In this document: positions 1-12,031 of the stretch, one piece after another
Layout of the letters: every line of letters starts with the position of its first letter
How positions within the stretch are numbered: position 1 is the stretch's first letter
Translations under genes and position numbers: made by a program
The notes under the pieces: model-generated
The model's database searches: none
What the model was told of the DNA's origin: nothing
What the model saw: only the letters and a program-made list of their open reading frames with translations
DNA from: Mugil cephalus
Taxonomy: Eukaryota > Chordata > Actinopteri > Mugiliformes > Mugilidae
Length of the DNA: 64,000 nucleotides
Reading direction: 5' to 3'
NCBI RefSeq assembly: GCF_022458985.1
Contig: NC_061773.1
Coordinates: 21,858,001 to 21,922,000 of the forward strand

Positions 1-131
1 CACATCAGTGCTTCTCTGTGCTTTAAACAATAATGACTAAAACTGGGAAGTTAACGTTTGTCACACTGACAGTTGTCATCATCTGTGTCGCTAAATGTCT
101 GGGTCGATTCACGTCAGGCTACATCATAGGG

Positions 132-747
132 CAGGGGTCTTCAGCGTTTTTCAGGCCAAGGATCGAGGACCCCCAAACTGATGGAGATATTAAGTAGGGA
201 CCCCCATCTACTATTTGTGTTCTATGTTAAGCTTGGCCTAGTGCTTATAACATACATTATTATCATTTTTCTTTCAATATTAAGCTGTTCAGATAATACA
301 CAGGTGCAACTGCCATAAACATAAACATACCTATATATGTCATGCACCGTTAGCTTCTACTTTGCTAATATTGCAAGTGCTTCGGGGACTTAATAGGCCC
401 TCGGCCAATTGCCGGGGACCTGACAGAGTCAGTGTGTAATATTCAGCCTCGTGATTGGCTCAGCAGCGATATGGGCGGGGCCTACTGTATATAAGATTGA
501 CAGGTCTTGGCTAGTGTGGCGGCCTGTGTGAAACAGTGCGTTGTTGAGGCAGCTCCTGTATCGTCTTCTGCCTCCATTTATTCCTTTACTGAAATATGTT
601 GGATTCACGTTAATGTGAATGTAAAGAAATTTAAATTTGTGGGGGAAAATGTTTTAAAAAATATTTTAAAAAATGTCTAATCAATCAAACTCGTGACCCT
701 CCACGGACTGACCCTACGGGTCACGGATTCCCTGTTGAACACCTATG
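132..747. mobile_element. hAT-like MITE, copy 1
   Basis: Non-coding element of about 616 bp. Its ends are imperfect inverted repeats: the left end starts CAGGGGTCTTCAGC and the right end, reversed, reads CATAGGTGTTCAAC (10 of 14 match). The interior matches the copies at 19255-19974 (opposite orientation) and 42977-43320, including a shared run about a tattggatt-like core with TTTATTCC and the block around the CCAATCAC-type motif. No transposase frame is present. The hAT assignment rests on the perfect 8-bp target duplication at the copy at 23754-24055. No clean target duplication is left here (tcataggg against cccgaggg). Confidence 0.65.
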
Positions 748-1059
748 CCCGAGGGTATAGAGCTACATCGTACCTATCTCCCACCCACCCCAAAAAGCGT
801 GGTCTAATGAACGGCAAAAAAAAATAGGTAATTTTCTTCTCTTTTCGACAGGGGATCAATTTAAAACATTTACTGTCACATTGAACTGTTACACAAGTGA
901 ATACTAGGCCCATTATTGACTGACTAGTTGCTATCTGACGTTAATTCTGACATTGTGTGGTGCAGACTCATTGAGGGAATAAATATTGTTGATATATGAT
1001 TTGATTTGATTAGCAAAAAGTAAAGAAACCCACAAATTTTCTGTGTGACCCGCTGAAGT

Positions 1060-2170
1060 GACTTTAGAGTAAACAAAGTGCGGTTACATACGATTATTCA
1101 GTGATGCCGACCGCCTATGAATGTCATCGCCCATGCGCTGCGATCATACCTCCGAAAGTATTCCTCCCTGCGAAACGTCTGTACTCGTTGCGGAAAGTTC
1201 AATAAATTGTAACTAAATCTGCATGTCTCCAAACAATCACCCCAGACTTTCTATTAGTTCACGGGAACGGTGGACAACCATCTGCTGGAAACAGAACCAA
1301 TTACACAACCCTTACACTATGACACAGAAAATGCGAGCCGGGATCCAGTTGTGCATAAAAGGGCCGAGGCTCCTGGTCATGGGCCTCAACTTCAACAAAG
1401 ATAATCATCAGAGATATTGAATAAGGGGGATGTGAAGATAATATGAAGCACACAAGCCAGAGGAATCCGTGCTGCCTTATAAGGTCTACAGCGGTGCAGA
1501 AAGGACAGAGGGGTTAGTGAGGGCACGAAATGGCGGCGGCACCAGCTCATCGATGGGAAAGGGCTTTCATCTACGAATGCGGAACTAAGAGAAGTTCAAT
1601 AAATGATCTCACGTCCAGTAGAAATTCCACCGCGAGTACATCACACGTGTCCCGTTGTCTGGATCTAATGAGTCGAGTTAAGAGCCAACTTTTCATTTCG
1701 AAAAAGGTCAATATGCTTCGGCGAATATCTCTTATTTCCATCACTCAAGTGGCTCTTAGTATTTTCCACTGAGTCGTCCAGCCCCCGTTCCCCTACACCG
1801 CGGTTAACAGCTAGATCCATCACAAAATGGCACACTTGTACCTCTCGCTATGCTCGTCTGTCCGTCAAGGGAAATTTAATAATCATATTTGTGTAACTCG
1901 CCCTCATAATTCCCACACACTCAACAGAAGCTAAGCGCGTAGCACTTCGGGCCGGCTCCGCACGTCTACTCGTGTCTGCTAGCAATTAGTACATAGGTTT
2001 GTGCGAGTCCATTGTTTGGACTGCCGGCCCTCTCGTACAGATAATGAACCATAATCGTTGAGTGACACTATAATTGCCAAGGTGTATGGTGACACGACCG
2101 CCGACGCAATTACCCCACTTTTGACATCAGTGCGCTCATTAAATGATGTCATTGAAACATGACGCTTTGC
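1060..2170. other. Gene-free stretch with no CpG depletion
   Basis: I counted about 58 CpG in lines 1081-2160, close to what the roughly 47% GC content predicts by chance, while the following 540 bp hold about 12. Short frames occur (for example one opening at 1530 with an ATGGCGGCGGCA start), but none matches a protein I recognise and none ends at a usable splice donor. It could be an unmethylated regulatory island, an unrecognised first exon, or recently arrived DNA. Confidence 0.35.
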
Positions 2171-3554
2171 ATACACACACACACACAAACAGACATTGGC
2201 AGCCCAGCATTTTCATAAGTGTGCGCACATACACAGGAACTTTGCATTTATGGGAATCCAATAAGTTACGTGTCATTTATTTATGTTTTTTTTTTGTTTT
2301 TAACAGTTAAATTCTAGACACATTACAGGCAGTGATATTTGGATTTTTATTTTATAAGAGTAGGAGAAATTACTTAGCCCGCAACCTGTAATTGTTGTTA
2401 GATACAATTAGAATTTTTCCTCTTAAACTGTAGAATCATAGTTTATTATTAACCTATATTAGTTTTCTTTGTATTAGCAAAATTGCACAGTGAACTCAAG
2501 ATTTTCCACAAACGGTTTAACAAAATGAATCATTTCTCCACTTTCCAATCTATAATGACACACAGATTTAATGCCTCGTTAAAAAAATTAAAAAAAAAAA
2601 TGTTATTGTGACAGTTTGGTTAGATTCATGCTCAAAAAGTTGTAAAACGATCAAAAATACTATACGTACTCAAGGTGATGGCGGTTTAATAACACCGCAG
2701 ACTGAAAATGGGAAATGAAAGGCGTCCACGTTGAGGACATTCTCCATTTGGGACAGTCTCCTTAAATCATATTTAAAGTGTTCGAGCTTTTACCGTGAAA
2801 TGAAAAGTGTCTGGCACGCAGAGAGAAGCTTTACCTTTACCGATTCACGCAGCTCTGTGAACCCTCGCCCATGCAAACGCTCTGAAATATTCATTTCTGT
2901 TTTCACTTAAACGTGGCTTAGAACTGCATTTACAAGGTGCCTGTGCAAAGCGTACAAAGTATTTCTTTATTAAGTGCTACCTGCTACTGCTGCTTTAGCC
3001 ACCACTTAAACATATGTTGTAAAAATGTGTCAAGCAAATAGCCCGTTACAGTTTTATTGTCACACCTAACACTATTCATCCAAATCACTCTTTCTCCTAA
3101 TAATAATAATACGACAGCCATCCAAAGACTAGGCCCAGACTGGCTGACATCACACAGTTCCCTAAATATATTTTCCTGCCTACACACTAACGGTTTGCCT
3201 TTTTTCGTGCACTTTTAAACGCCTCCTTGAAATACTTCACTTCCTCCTCTCTTTCTCGCGCGCACACAAAGCTGAAGACCACAAAGCGCACAAACAGAAC
3301 ACAAGCAAAAGGCCAAGGCCATAAATAAACACAAGAATTTGTAAGGTTGACTTTTGCAATTAGGACTGCAAGGGAAAATATATCTTAGAGAAACATTTTA
3401 ATGAGCTTCAGCTAAGTAGCTCCGCTTTCTAAAAAAAGAGCTCTCCAGTAATGGTTCATCACTCAAAAAGTGATGTCGGGAGAATTCTTTAGGATGTGAG
3501 ATATTTCACCCGTGTCCAGTGATGGCTCAGTAAAGAGCCCCGGGCCTCATAAAA
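2171..3554. other. AT-rich intergenic DNA
   Basis: A short CA run sits at about 2176-2188. Otherwise this is AT-rich sequence with homopolymer runs. I see no supported gene, RNA or recognisable repeat. Confidence 0.4.
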
Positions 3555-3915
3555 ACCAGAAGGCAATTAAAAGTGGTCATTTTTCACCCCGGTTTCTAAA
3601 TTCTGTAGCAATTAATCTGCCCAATTTGATTACGAACGGCACAAATTAAACAATAAAGACCTGTCTAATGAGGGATTAATTATGGGTAGCGGGAGGGGAG
3701 GGGGGCCGAGGCAACAGCCATGCGTCAGTGTCTCCGGCAGACAGCGCAGGGCCATAAGGAAGACAAAGAGGCTCCTCGTCCATGTGGTCCCGCGCTGATA
3801 GGGGCCCCCCTCATCACAGATCAGTAGATCCACAGCCCGTGGAGCCCATAAACGGCTGGGCCATAATTGAAAGTGCCAAAATCAATAGCGTTGACAGGCC
3901 TTAATTAAATTAAAT
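3555..3915. promoter_or_regulatory. Candidate msx1 enhancer, TAAT-rich
   Basis: Non-coding stretch dense in homeodomain-type TAAT cores: TTAAT at about 3612, TTAATTA at 3676-3682, CATAATTGA near 3860 and a run of TTAATTAAATTAAAT near 3901. No frame is open and no transposon ends are visible. It lies about 8.5 kb upstream of msx1, and MSX genes are known to have distal enhancers. Conservation across fish was not tested, so this is inference from motif density only. Confidence 0.3.
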
Positions 3916-4132
3916 ATGTCTCCCATAGGAGAGGGGTGGGGCTGTGGAAGGAGGTGGGTGCGAGTGATGCCGCCTGAGTGAGCTCACTGCTTAAGAACTG
4001 TGGCTGCGTCTTTGGTGCGTTTGCATTAGGTATGAGACAACTCCCTGAAATGTAAAAAAAAAGGATCTCTGACGTCATCAAACAGGCAGTGACGACGTCC
4101 ACCTTTCTTACTGTAACCCAGGAGGAAAACAA

Positions 4133-5024
4133 TTAACCCTCATGCCCTGATTAGGACAAAAGTGTCCTTTTCAATTTTTTTTTCTACAACTACTTAGTGG
4201 TAGTTATGCTTTTTGCTATCATATTTGGAAAATTGGTATATTTTTATTTTTATTTATTTATTTATTTTTAGCAAATTTTGATACTTCAAACTCAAATGTT
4301 CCATTTTTACACTGTGTAACCTAAATTATTATGTTGTTACCACTAAGGGACAAAAGTGTCCTCCTCAAAAACGCCCTAAAAATGGCATATGTTAATATAT
4401 ATATATTTTTTTTTTACATAAATCTTTTAATCAACTTCAGAATTAATCACATAAACAAAAAGTTTGATTCAATTCTGACTTTATGTGCCAGTGTTAAGGA
4501 TGGCATAAAATATTAAAAAATAAAAAAGAATATTTTCAATAATATGAATGCAAAGTGGATTTTTCTTGGGAGGGTTATTAGAGTCTTGGACATGTCAGTG
4601 ATTAACAGCAACACTGATTTTGATGGGTCTTTATTTATTTTATTTTTTTGCAGCGCCCGACTCAAAAAATCTCATTAAAACCCATTGAGAATCCATTGAA
4701 ATTGCTGCTGCAAGCTGCACTTTGGCTTTTTTCACATTCAGACTCATTCGCTTTGTCTTTCAAGTAACTGGATAAAAGGTACAGTTGGAAAAAATCTCAA
4801 TTACATGCAAACATACATGTACAGAGGTCAAAGTAAAGATCACTATGACCTAACAGCATCATCTCTTTATCATAACAAACTTGGGAGGTGCAAATCACAG
4901 TAGGGCAGCAGCCATATTTTATTTTTACTAAACAACATTTTTTTTTGTTTTTGTTTTTGAAGAGGATACTTTTGTCCCTTAATGGTAACAACGTAACGGT
5001 TTTAAAATCAGGTATGAGGGTTAA
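4133..5024. mobile_element. piggyBac-like MITE with TTAA target sites
   Basis: The element is 884 bp (4137-5020) and is flanked on both sides by TTAA (4133-4136 and 5021-5024), the target site of piggyBac transposons. The left end reads CCCTCATGCCCTGATTA and the reverse of the right end CCCTCATACCTGATTTT. A second, inner inverted repeat pairs about 4333-4375 with 4949-4992, both containing GTTGTTACCA(C/T)TAAGGGAC. The near-palindrome GGACAAAAGTGTCC occurs at about 4153 and 4349, with a variant at about 4963. No transposase frame remains, so it is non-autonomous. Confidence 0.75.
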
Positions 5025-5273
5025 TTATCTACATGCTAATATTTGCATTTAAAATATGTTCTACAGGTAGCTTGTAGATAGCTTAGCATCTGCAACAAAT
5101 GTTTGAACTTGAGGAACTTGCTTTAAGATATTTTACATATTCAGTGTGAGTGCATTTACATTTACAAGTTTGGAAATGTCGTTCATGTAGTTCACTGTGT
5201 TTAAGCAACTTGGACATTTAACATTGAACTGGACGGGTTCAACTTGAACGTGTTTGACGAAAAAACGCGAGGG

Positions 5274-5420
5274 CACATACACTACCGGTTAAAAGGTTTA
5301 GAACAGTATCCTCTGGTATAGTTGGTCAGGGCTTCACCCTACAGCAAGATAATGACCCCAAACTTTAGTCCAATCTACACCAGAACTACCTCAGGATAAA
5401 AACAAGATGGAAAGTATTAC
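5274..5420 (+). mobile_element. Tc1/mariner transposase remnant
   Basis: Starts with TACACTACCGGTTAAAAGG, like the terminal sequence of fish Tc1-type elements. At about 5339-5365 it encodes LQQDNDPKL, the conserved block around the second catalytic Asp of Tc1 transposases. The frame closes at once on both sides, so this is a short decayed scrap. Confidence 0.65.
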
Positions 5421-6591
5421 TGGTCCGTCTGTCTCTGTATCACTTTCTGTGACTGTTTCCTTGCTGACTCATGTGTCCGGCCTTTTCCCTCCTTGATTTC
5501 CCTCAACATATAAAGGAGATGCACCCTACGGAGCCGAATTTGACACAAATCCTCCCGCATTCCTGCTGCTCAGCATGGAGTTTTCTGCCCATTACATCCC
5601 TCGTGTCTTCAGGCTGCTGATCCTTCTGGCCACAGAGAGGCAAAGGACGTCACCTGAATCAAAAAATAGTCCAACTCCTCATCATTTCAGGCTTTGGCCA
5701 CATTTAAAGGATTAGGCAGCTCGAGTCAGGAAAGGGTCACTAACAGTGTGTTCCTCTGGGTGGAGGCAGGCGGAAGAAGAGACAGGGCTGGGATAGATGG
5801 GATGGCGATGGGAGGGTGTAGTAGGGGGGAGGTGGGTGGGGTGTGGGGGCTCAACCCCCTCTGGATAAACTTGAGTTGCAGACTGTTGAGACTTGTGAGA
5901 TTAGGATGGAGCCAAGTCTGCTACGCTGTGATCTGAGGGACAGGGTCCACAGCGGCTGGTCATCCACAGTACAACTTCCCAGAGGAGCCCTCTGATTCCA
6001 CCCTCCTTTGTTTCTGTTTTTTTTTTTTTTTTTTTGGTCTACTTCTCCTCGGCCAAATCTGTAAAGCGGGAAGAAACAGCCCAAAATGATGGGCTTAGGG
6101 TTTTTTTTTTTTTTTTTTGTGAAGGATGGTTTATGTGCATGGTGTCACTGGAAGGCCAAGAAGGAGATTTTGCAGTCACTTTTTGAAATGGCCAAACCAC
6201 ACAGCACTGTATAAATCCCCGTGATTGGATTTCAAATCCTATTTGTATCTGATATCTGTCCAAACAGAATTCATTTCAGAAGCGACTTCGTTTATACCCA
6301 CAGCTATTGCTCTTGCTTATCTTGATGAAAATGTAAAACGAGGGCAGTTTTGGGACGGATAAAATTGGATTCATAGGAGAGCTGGTCAAAAAGCAAAGCT
6401 TGTTTTTTGTACTGTTTGTTGATGTGTGATGAAATCACTTATACATTTAATTTGAGTAACGGGTATTAGACATTACATCAAATTGAGGAAGCAAAATATA
6501 AAATACAGCAATATAAAGCAATATAAAAAAATACAAAAATTAAAATAAAATATATTATATACATTATTACTAGCATGAATTATAACCATAA

Positions 6592-6620
6592 TGATAATAA
6601 TAATAATAGTAATAGTAATA

Positions 6621-6670
<50 letters not shown>
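6592..6670. repeat. (AAT)n microsatellite
   Basis: About 80 bp of AAT/TAA units with a few TAG interruptions. It produces a meaningless poly-isoleucine frame on the minus strand. Confidence 0.95.
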
Positions 6671-6671
<1 letters not shown>

Positions 6672-6879
6672 GGTACCATATATTCGGTTGAAGCAGTATT
6701 TCTAACCTAAAATAAAACTGCACACGTCCCCATGTTTTTATTATTCCTGCAATTTGTTTTGTGAAATTGTGACAGCATTTAGTTGCTCCACATCATTTAC
6801 TTCATCACCAAGCATCTTTTTTTTTCTTTTTTTTTTTTAAATTCCCGATTAGAGGGATGATTTGTTGCTGCAACCACTG

Positions 6880-7060
6880 CTTGTTATGCGCTTATTAAGC
6901 ATTTCGTTTAGCCCCTAATCAACAAAAGCACTCGGCGATTGAAAAGCCCAAATGACAGACTTATCAGGAATAAATCCCCCGATTTGCCATTAGTTAATCA
7001 ATCCATTTAGATATCATATTAACCAGACCAGTGGCTTGCAAATGATTTTAGTGTGCGCCC
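6880..7060. promoter_or_regulatory. Candidate regulatory element upstream of msx1
   Basis: Non-coding, low in homopolymers compared with its flanks, with TAAT-type cores (CCTAATCAAC near 6918, AGTTAATCAATCC near 6991). It has the look of conserved developmental enhancer DNA. This is a motif-based guess that needs a multi-species alignment. Confidence 0.25.
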
Positions 7061-7318
7061 GGTTTAATGGCGTGAGAGAAATAGGGGGGTGGCGATAATT
7101 CAATTTCACACCAATACCTCGGGTAATTGAGATGTCTTTGACTGAACGATGAAATGTTGTAAATTCAAAAAGGCGCAGTTTTATCTAAGTTTTACAGAGC
7201 AGTGAGCGGCAGGCGCTCTGCCTGATACCGCCGCTCACATGGTGGAAGGATTTTGATTCAAAAGTCATGCGGAGGTCACGGCGTGAGGGATAGCGATGCT
7301 ATCTAGGCGAAGAAGGAG

Positions 7319-7322
7319 GCGC

Positions 7323-7375
<53 letters not shown>
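7319..7375. repeat. (GC)n(GT)n compound microsatellite
   Basis: Seven or eight GC units run directly into about 20 GT units. The alternating purine-pyrimidine run could adopt Z-DNA. Confidence 0.95.
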
Positions 7376-7379
<4 letters not shown>

Positions 7380-7602
7380 TCAATCACAGTGGGGGGAAAA
7401 AGACAAATAATAAAGAAAAAGGCAACTTTTCATAGAGGCCTAAATAAATACAGCATAAAAAAAGAATCTCTGCGTCAACACAGCATGTGCGTATAGTCTA
7501 CGTAGTTTAGTTCTATATTAAGTTAACGTTATTCTATTAATTTATTTATTTTTAAATGTATGCATATAAAAATGAGACATGGCGAAGACGTTACAATTAT
7601 AC

Positions 7603-7603
7603 C

Positions 7604-7634
<31 letters not shown>
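7603..7634. repeat. (AAT)n microsatellite
   Basis: About ten perfect AAT units. Confidence 0.95.
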
Positions 7635-7635
<1 letters not shown>

Positions 7636-7639
7636 GTAT

Positions 7640-9370
7640 TAAAATGCATGGCTAAATTGTATTTAATTAAAAATTAGACTACGTTCAAAAGTTAAACTTA
7701 AATACTGATGACAGTAAATCCCTGTGATGAAAAACGGGGCCTGTTCCAAATTGTGGCACACTTTATTTATTTTGTTAGGCCTATAGATCCCAAACAGCTT
7801 AATCCGTGCAGCAGTGGAGGTTTTTACTCAGCGCATGAATATTTAAACATTGGGTGATGCGGTCGCAGGTGTGTTTGTGGAGCAGGTTGCGGAAGTTTTA
7901 ACACGCCTGGGCCAATCAGAGCCGAGCAACTAAACCTATGTCTGATGTGCTAAGAAAAAAAAAAAAAAAGGGTGAGGTGAGACACTAACCTAAACCTGTT
8001 TTATATTTATAACCGCGCTGTTGGCAATGAAGTGCTTGGATGCACTGTCAGTATTTTCTAGCAAGCGATTTTAAATCAACACACATGCTGGGTTGGAGAC
8101 CACGCCAGTAATATGCCCCCTTTTTTCCCCCCTGTTTTATAGTCACCGTGGGGACGCATTCATCCTGCCTGTCAGCCGGGGAAAGGTGAAGGAGATGAAT
8201 GGGGAATAAAGTTCAGTAAGCGGCGCATCTGATTGACTAAGAGAGTTAATAATTCGAAAAACTTCTCCTCCTCCTCCTCCTCCCCCCTCTCCTCCTCCTC
8301 CTGTTTCTCTGGGCCGCATGAAGTCGTTTAATGGCCGGAGCTTCTCATCCATTTATCATCGTCAGGCTGCGTGTTTTCACATTCGGACTCTCCGAGTTCT
8401 CTCCGAGCTGCTGCGCTCTCGGAGGTGACTCAGTTTTAGGCTGAACTCTCCCTGAAACTTCCACATTCAAGGTTGCATGTATTCACCCCAAACAGCTGTT
8501 TATATTTTCCCCTCTGTTTTCACCGTGTGTATGGTAAAACCGTGACAGATTTAGCAAAATTGTAATAATTTGAAAAAAGCGAAATTATAATAAAGATGTT
8601 AAAAGCGTTTTTTTAATCATAGGTCTGGCTGATATTTTTTAGATCCCAGATTTATTTTTTTAAAAAACACACATTTTCTTTCTCTATTTTACACCCAATA
8701 ATTATTCGACATTTCTGTTTCATTCTGTGCTGGATTCGATTTAAACAGGTTTAATGCCGGATGGGGTGGGATTACAGGAACATATCAAGTGGCCTCAGAA
8801 ACGGGGAGATGACTTGTGGCCTTTGCGCACATACACCTGCCAAACTGACTGAGCCACTGCAGTGTGAATGGCATCTTGAAGCTTAAATGTCCGTGAGGCA
8901 TTGTTACTTAGTGGCAGCAAAGTGCCCCTATCCGCCTGATTGCGCTAATTGCTTTGAAATAGGATACATTATGTATCATTATGGAGACCGTGGGCTGCCC
9001 CCTTTCATCCCCGTTAAAGACTCGCTATTAAATTAACTCAAAACCACTAAAATTATAATTTTTTCCCGGTCACAATCTTATGAATGTCACAAATCTGAAT
9101 AATGATTTCTCAGATTTTATCACTGCTGACAGAGCCTGTGCGCGTTTTAATGTATCATGCATGTACATTTTGCTATTAATAAAAGATTATACTCACACGT
9201 GCGATGCCATGACGCCATTGTCCCCAGACGAAAGTCATTTACTTGCACCAAGTGCAAATATTTTGCCTGGAGAAAAAAAAAAGAAAAAGGAAAAAAAAAA
9301 AGGCCTTTTGACATGGACTCTGCCTTTTATGTCTTTACAGTCTAAATTGACAGACCGTGCATGAAAAGGG
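7640..9370. other. Intergenic DNA without a recognisable gene
   Basis: Contains a polypurine/polypyrimidine (TCC)n run at about 8263-8301 and A-rich runs near 7955 and 9270-9302. Frames across it are short and low in complexity. A stretch near 8930-9000 (ATTGCGCTAATTGCTTTGA) looks enhancer-like but is unproven. Confidence 0.4.
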
Positions 9371-9379
9371 TTAGGACAA

Positions 9380-9740
9380 CTTTCAGAGAGGAGGCAACAA
9401 TGGGCCTTTGTCTGGAGTCCCTGCCTCCTGACTGCGAATCAAAGGTAGTTTATAAAGTCAAATAAAGGCCCGATGAGCCTTACAGTTTTTTTTTTTTTTT
9501 TTTGGAGCTCGACTCTGCCCTCATTTGTTGCCTCGGGGTTTAAATAAAACGCTATGGTAATCGTCTTCTCCATGGCCTGTGAGCCTTCTTTTTTTTAAAG
9601 GCCAGTGTTTGGGATGCTAATTGCCACCAACATTGTTTTCTGCTCTTCTGTTCAAATAAAGTGGAAACAATGACAGCGTGACAATCGGAGGCAATAATCA
9701 CGTTAAATGTGGGTTTATTAAATCCACTCGGGACCGACCG
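9380..9740. promoter_or_regulatory. Candidate regulatory element upstream of msx1
   Basis: Non-coding stretch with a poly-T run (9486-9503) inside, flanked by complex sequence with GAATCAAAGG (a TCF/LEF-like core) near 9437, GGTAATCG near 9555 and GCAATAATCACG near 9691. It lies 2.6-2.9 kb upstream of msx1. No coding potential is seen. Inference from composition and motifs only. Confidence 0.25.
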
Positions 9741-10213
9741 AGATCACAATCAGTTATCAGTGTCTGGCGGTCAGTTTAGAAAATAATTTGTCATGTATGA
9801 GGAAAAATAGCCAATAAACCACTATGGTTACGAAATCAAAAGTCAGTGTAAATGTGGAGGAATCTGACCACGGGCTCCGTCTGTGGACATCCACATGAGT
9901 CTCGGGTGGACAGAGAGCGCATCTCCGGGTAATAATAAAAAAAGCGGACCGTGTTCAATCGGCGCACCTCCCCGCAGCGCGCAAGGTAATGCGTCTCATG
10001 TGTGCCTATTTGTGTTTACGCAGACTCGTTTAACGAGTTGGTGTTGGAGGACGGGTTAAGTGTTTGAGCACCAAGCAGAGGCGACTTCAGACAGACGCAG
10101 GAGCCCGGGAGACTCCGGTGACTTCAAAGCCTCCTGAGCTATGTCACTTGTTCCAGGTTGGAGGGTTTTTAAGTGTTTCCAAACACGCCGAAGCTGCACG
10201 GGAAGCCTGCTAC

Positions 10214-10215
<2 letters not shown>

Positions 10216-10244
<29 letters not shown>
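10216..10244. repeat. (CA)n microsatellite
   Basis: Fourteen CA units, uninterrupted. Confidence 0.95.
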
Positions 10245-10246
<2 letters not shown>

Positions 10247-10419
10247 ATACAAGATGTACTGATGAGGAAATGATAAATAAAAGTGCTCTGTGCTTAAGTT
10301 TTTATTAACCGAATGTTATCTGTTCCAAAACGCACGATAACAGTTGAGGAACACGAGTGGCTGCGATTTAAATATGAAAGTGCCAGCCGGAAATAGCCAC
10401 GGGGCTTTCTGTTGTTTTT

Positions 10420-11215
10420 GAAAAATATTTAAATGGCTCTTATTTATTTGAATGCAATTATTTTTTTGTTTGACTTCATTTGAAACGCCTCCTGCCTTCG
10501 TGAAAATGATCTCCGACGCAGACCGCGGCCTCTTGTGAAATCTCTGTTATGACAAGCCTCAGCAAATAGCAAATTATTGACCTTATCGGGTTATCTCGAT
10601 CGTTATGCAAACCAGCTCCCTGCAAATCACCGTGTCACCTTGAATCGCGCTGTTCATGTGAAGGAAGCAATTGAGTTATTTTAACCGCGACTATCATTAA
10701 ACAAGTTTAAACTTTTATGACCGCCTCCAAAAGTCATAAACCGCTCTGATCTCGGGGTGAGGCACTTCTCTGCGTTCAGCAGCCATAACAGCGCAGATCT
10801 GTGGCTCTAATGTGCATCATGGGGAAAGACTTGGAATCCTTTTCAGCCGCTTGGAAGTAACCTGTGGGCGCTGACCCCCTTTTTTTTCCTCCTCCTTTTC
10901 TTCTTCCGAGGAGCCTGCTATTACACGACTATGGCGTTCATTTGAATAGATGGAAATAGCGTGCGATCGTATGAGAAAAAGCTAATTTTTCAGGCTGAAT
11001 GGCTCAGTGTCCCTGGGCTAGGGCGGATAGAGGAGGAGGCGGCGCTGCGCTCTCGGTGCGGGTTCAACTTTTTCAATAGTCTCCCTAAAGTGGAGCGCTT
11101 TGATGCGGCCGCTGCTGGCGCCTAAAAACAACATAACTTGTCTGCCCATTAGAGAGACTGACAAATCGTGACAGATTGTTTATGCTTGGCAATTAGTGAC
11201 GCGATCCTGAGAACT
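10420..11215. promoter_or_regulatory. Candidate msx1 proximal enhancer block
   Basis: About 800 bp of complex non-coding DNA 1.1-1.9 kb upstream of the msx1 start. It holds a POU octamer-like TTATGCAAACC near 10603, AAAGCTAATTTTTCAGG near 10978 and a GC-rich SMAD-like GGCGCC near 11116. MSX genes are known direct BMP/SMAD targets, so the last is plausible. There is no open frame of note and no transposon end. Conservation could not be tested here. Confidence 0.3.
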
Positions 11216-11219
11216 GGCA

Positions 11220-11222
<3 letters not shown>

Positions 11223-11258
<36 letters not shown>
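11223..11258. repeat. Poly-A run
   Basis: Thirty-six A in a row, bounded by GGT and GGTA. No retroposon body is recognisable beside it. Confidence 0.95.
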
Positions 11259-11260
<2 letters not shown>

Positions 11261-12031
11261 TAGGGAACCGATAGATCTGCTCTTTGCGCGGAGATTAGTG
11301 GAGCCAATTTTAGATCGAACGTTTATCGGAGCTGTGTTTTATTTCTAAAGTCGGTCTCAAAGGCGTGCACCCTATTAGATGCGAGCCAACCTTTACATAT
11401 AACAGGTCAAAATTTAATCTACAAGAAAAAAAAATCTATTTATGTGGACTGTCGATAATGAGAAGGTACAGAGGAGCAGCAGCAGGTAAATCAATGACAG
11501 TCCTGGGTTAAATCTCTCCTTGGCTCCACGCTGCCTCCTCCCCTCTCGCTCCGGCTCCACATAATTTTGACTTTAATGGATGTAGTCAAAGGAGAGAGAG
11601 GGAGGGGGGGATCCTAGCGATCCCTCCCCCAAGCCCGATAATTACCCCTGAATGACTGCGAAGGCCTGTGTGTTTCAATCTGATTAGAGCCCCGCAGCCA
11701 TCAATAAACAGCGCGCTGCAAGAGGCGCATCACATAAAAATGGGGGCCGTAAAGTGTTGTGCAACGTTCAGCTTCACCCATGAGCGCATGGCCACAGTCA
11801 CACGCGGGACGAGCCTGTCAAAAAAAAAAGTCGGACACAGAAAAGTTAGTTATTGAAGATGGCATAAACAAAGGTGATAATAGGAGGAGATGCGCACGTG
11901 GCCTCGTTTTCAAGTGCAGATAACTTCATCTAATCATAATTCCAAGACAATATTTTGGACTAAGCTATTATTTTTGAGGGAATAATATTGACAGAGCAAT
12001 TAGGACTTTATATTTATCCAAAGTTGCTTGT

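Noticed and set aside
1530-1772. 80-codon frame starting MAAAPAHRWERAF
   Set aside because: Good-looking start context, but no recognisable protein, no donor in frame and no partner exon.
1979-2188. Minus-strand sequence with TGTACGAGAGGGCC and, further on, a TAGGGGAAC word recalling rRNA
   Set aside because: The match to the sarcin-ricin region of large-subunit rRNA covers only about 12 bases and the sequence on both sides does not follow any rRNA. Treated as chance.
6473-6679. Poly-isoleucine frame
   Set aside because: Translation of the AAT microsatellite.
11223-11258. Poly-A run as a retroposed gene tail
   Set aside because: No gene-like or SINE/LINE body precedes or follows it on either strand.
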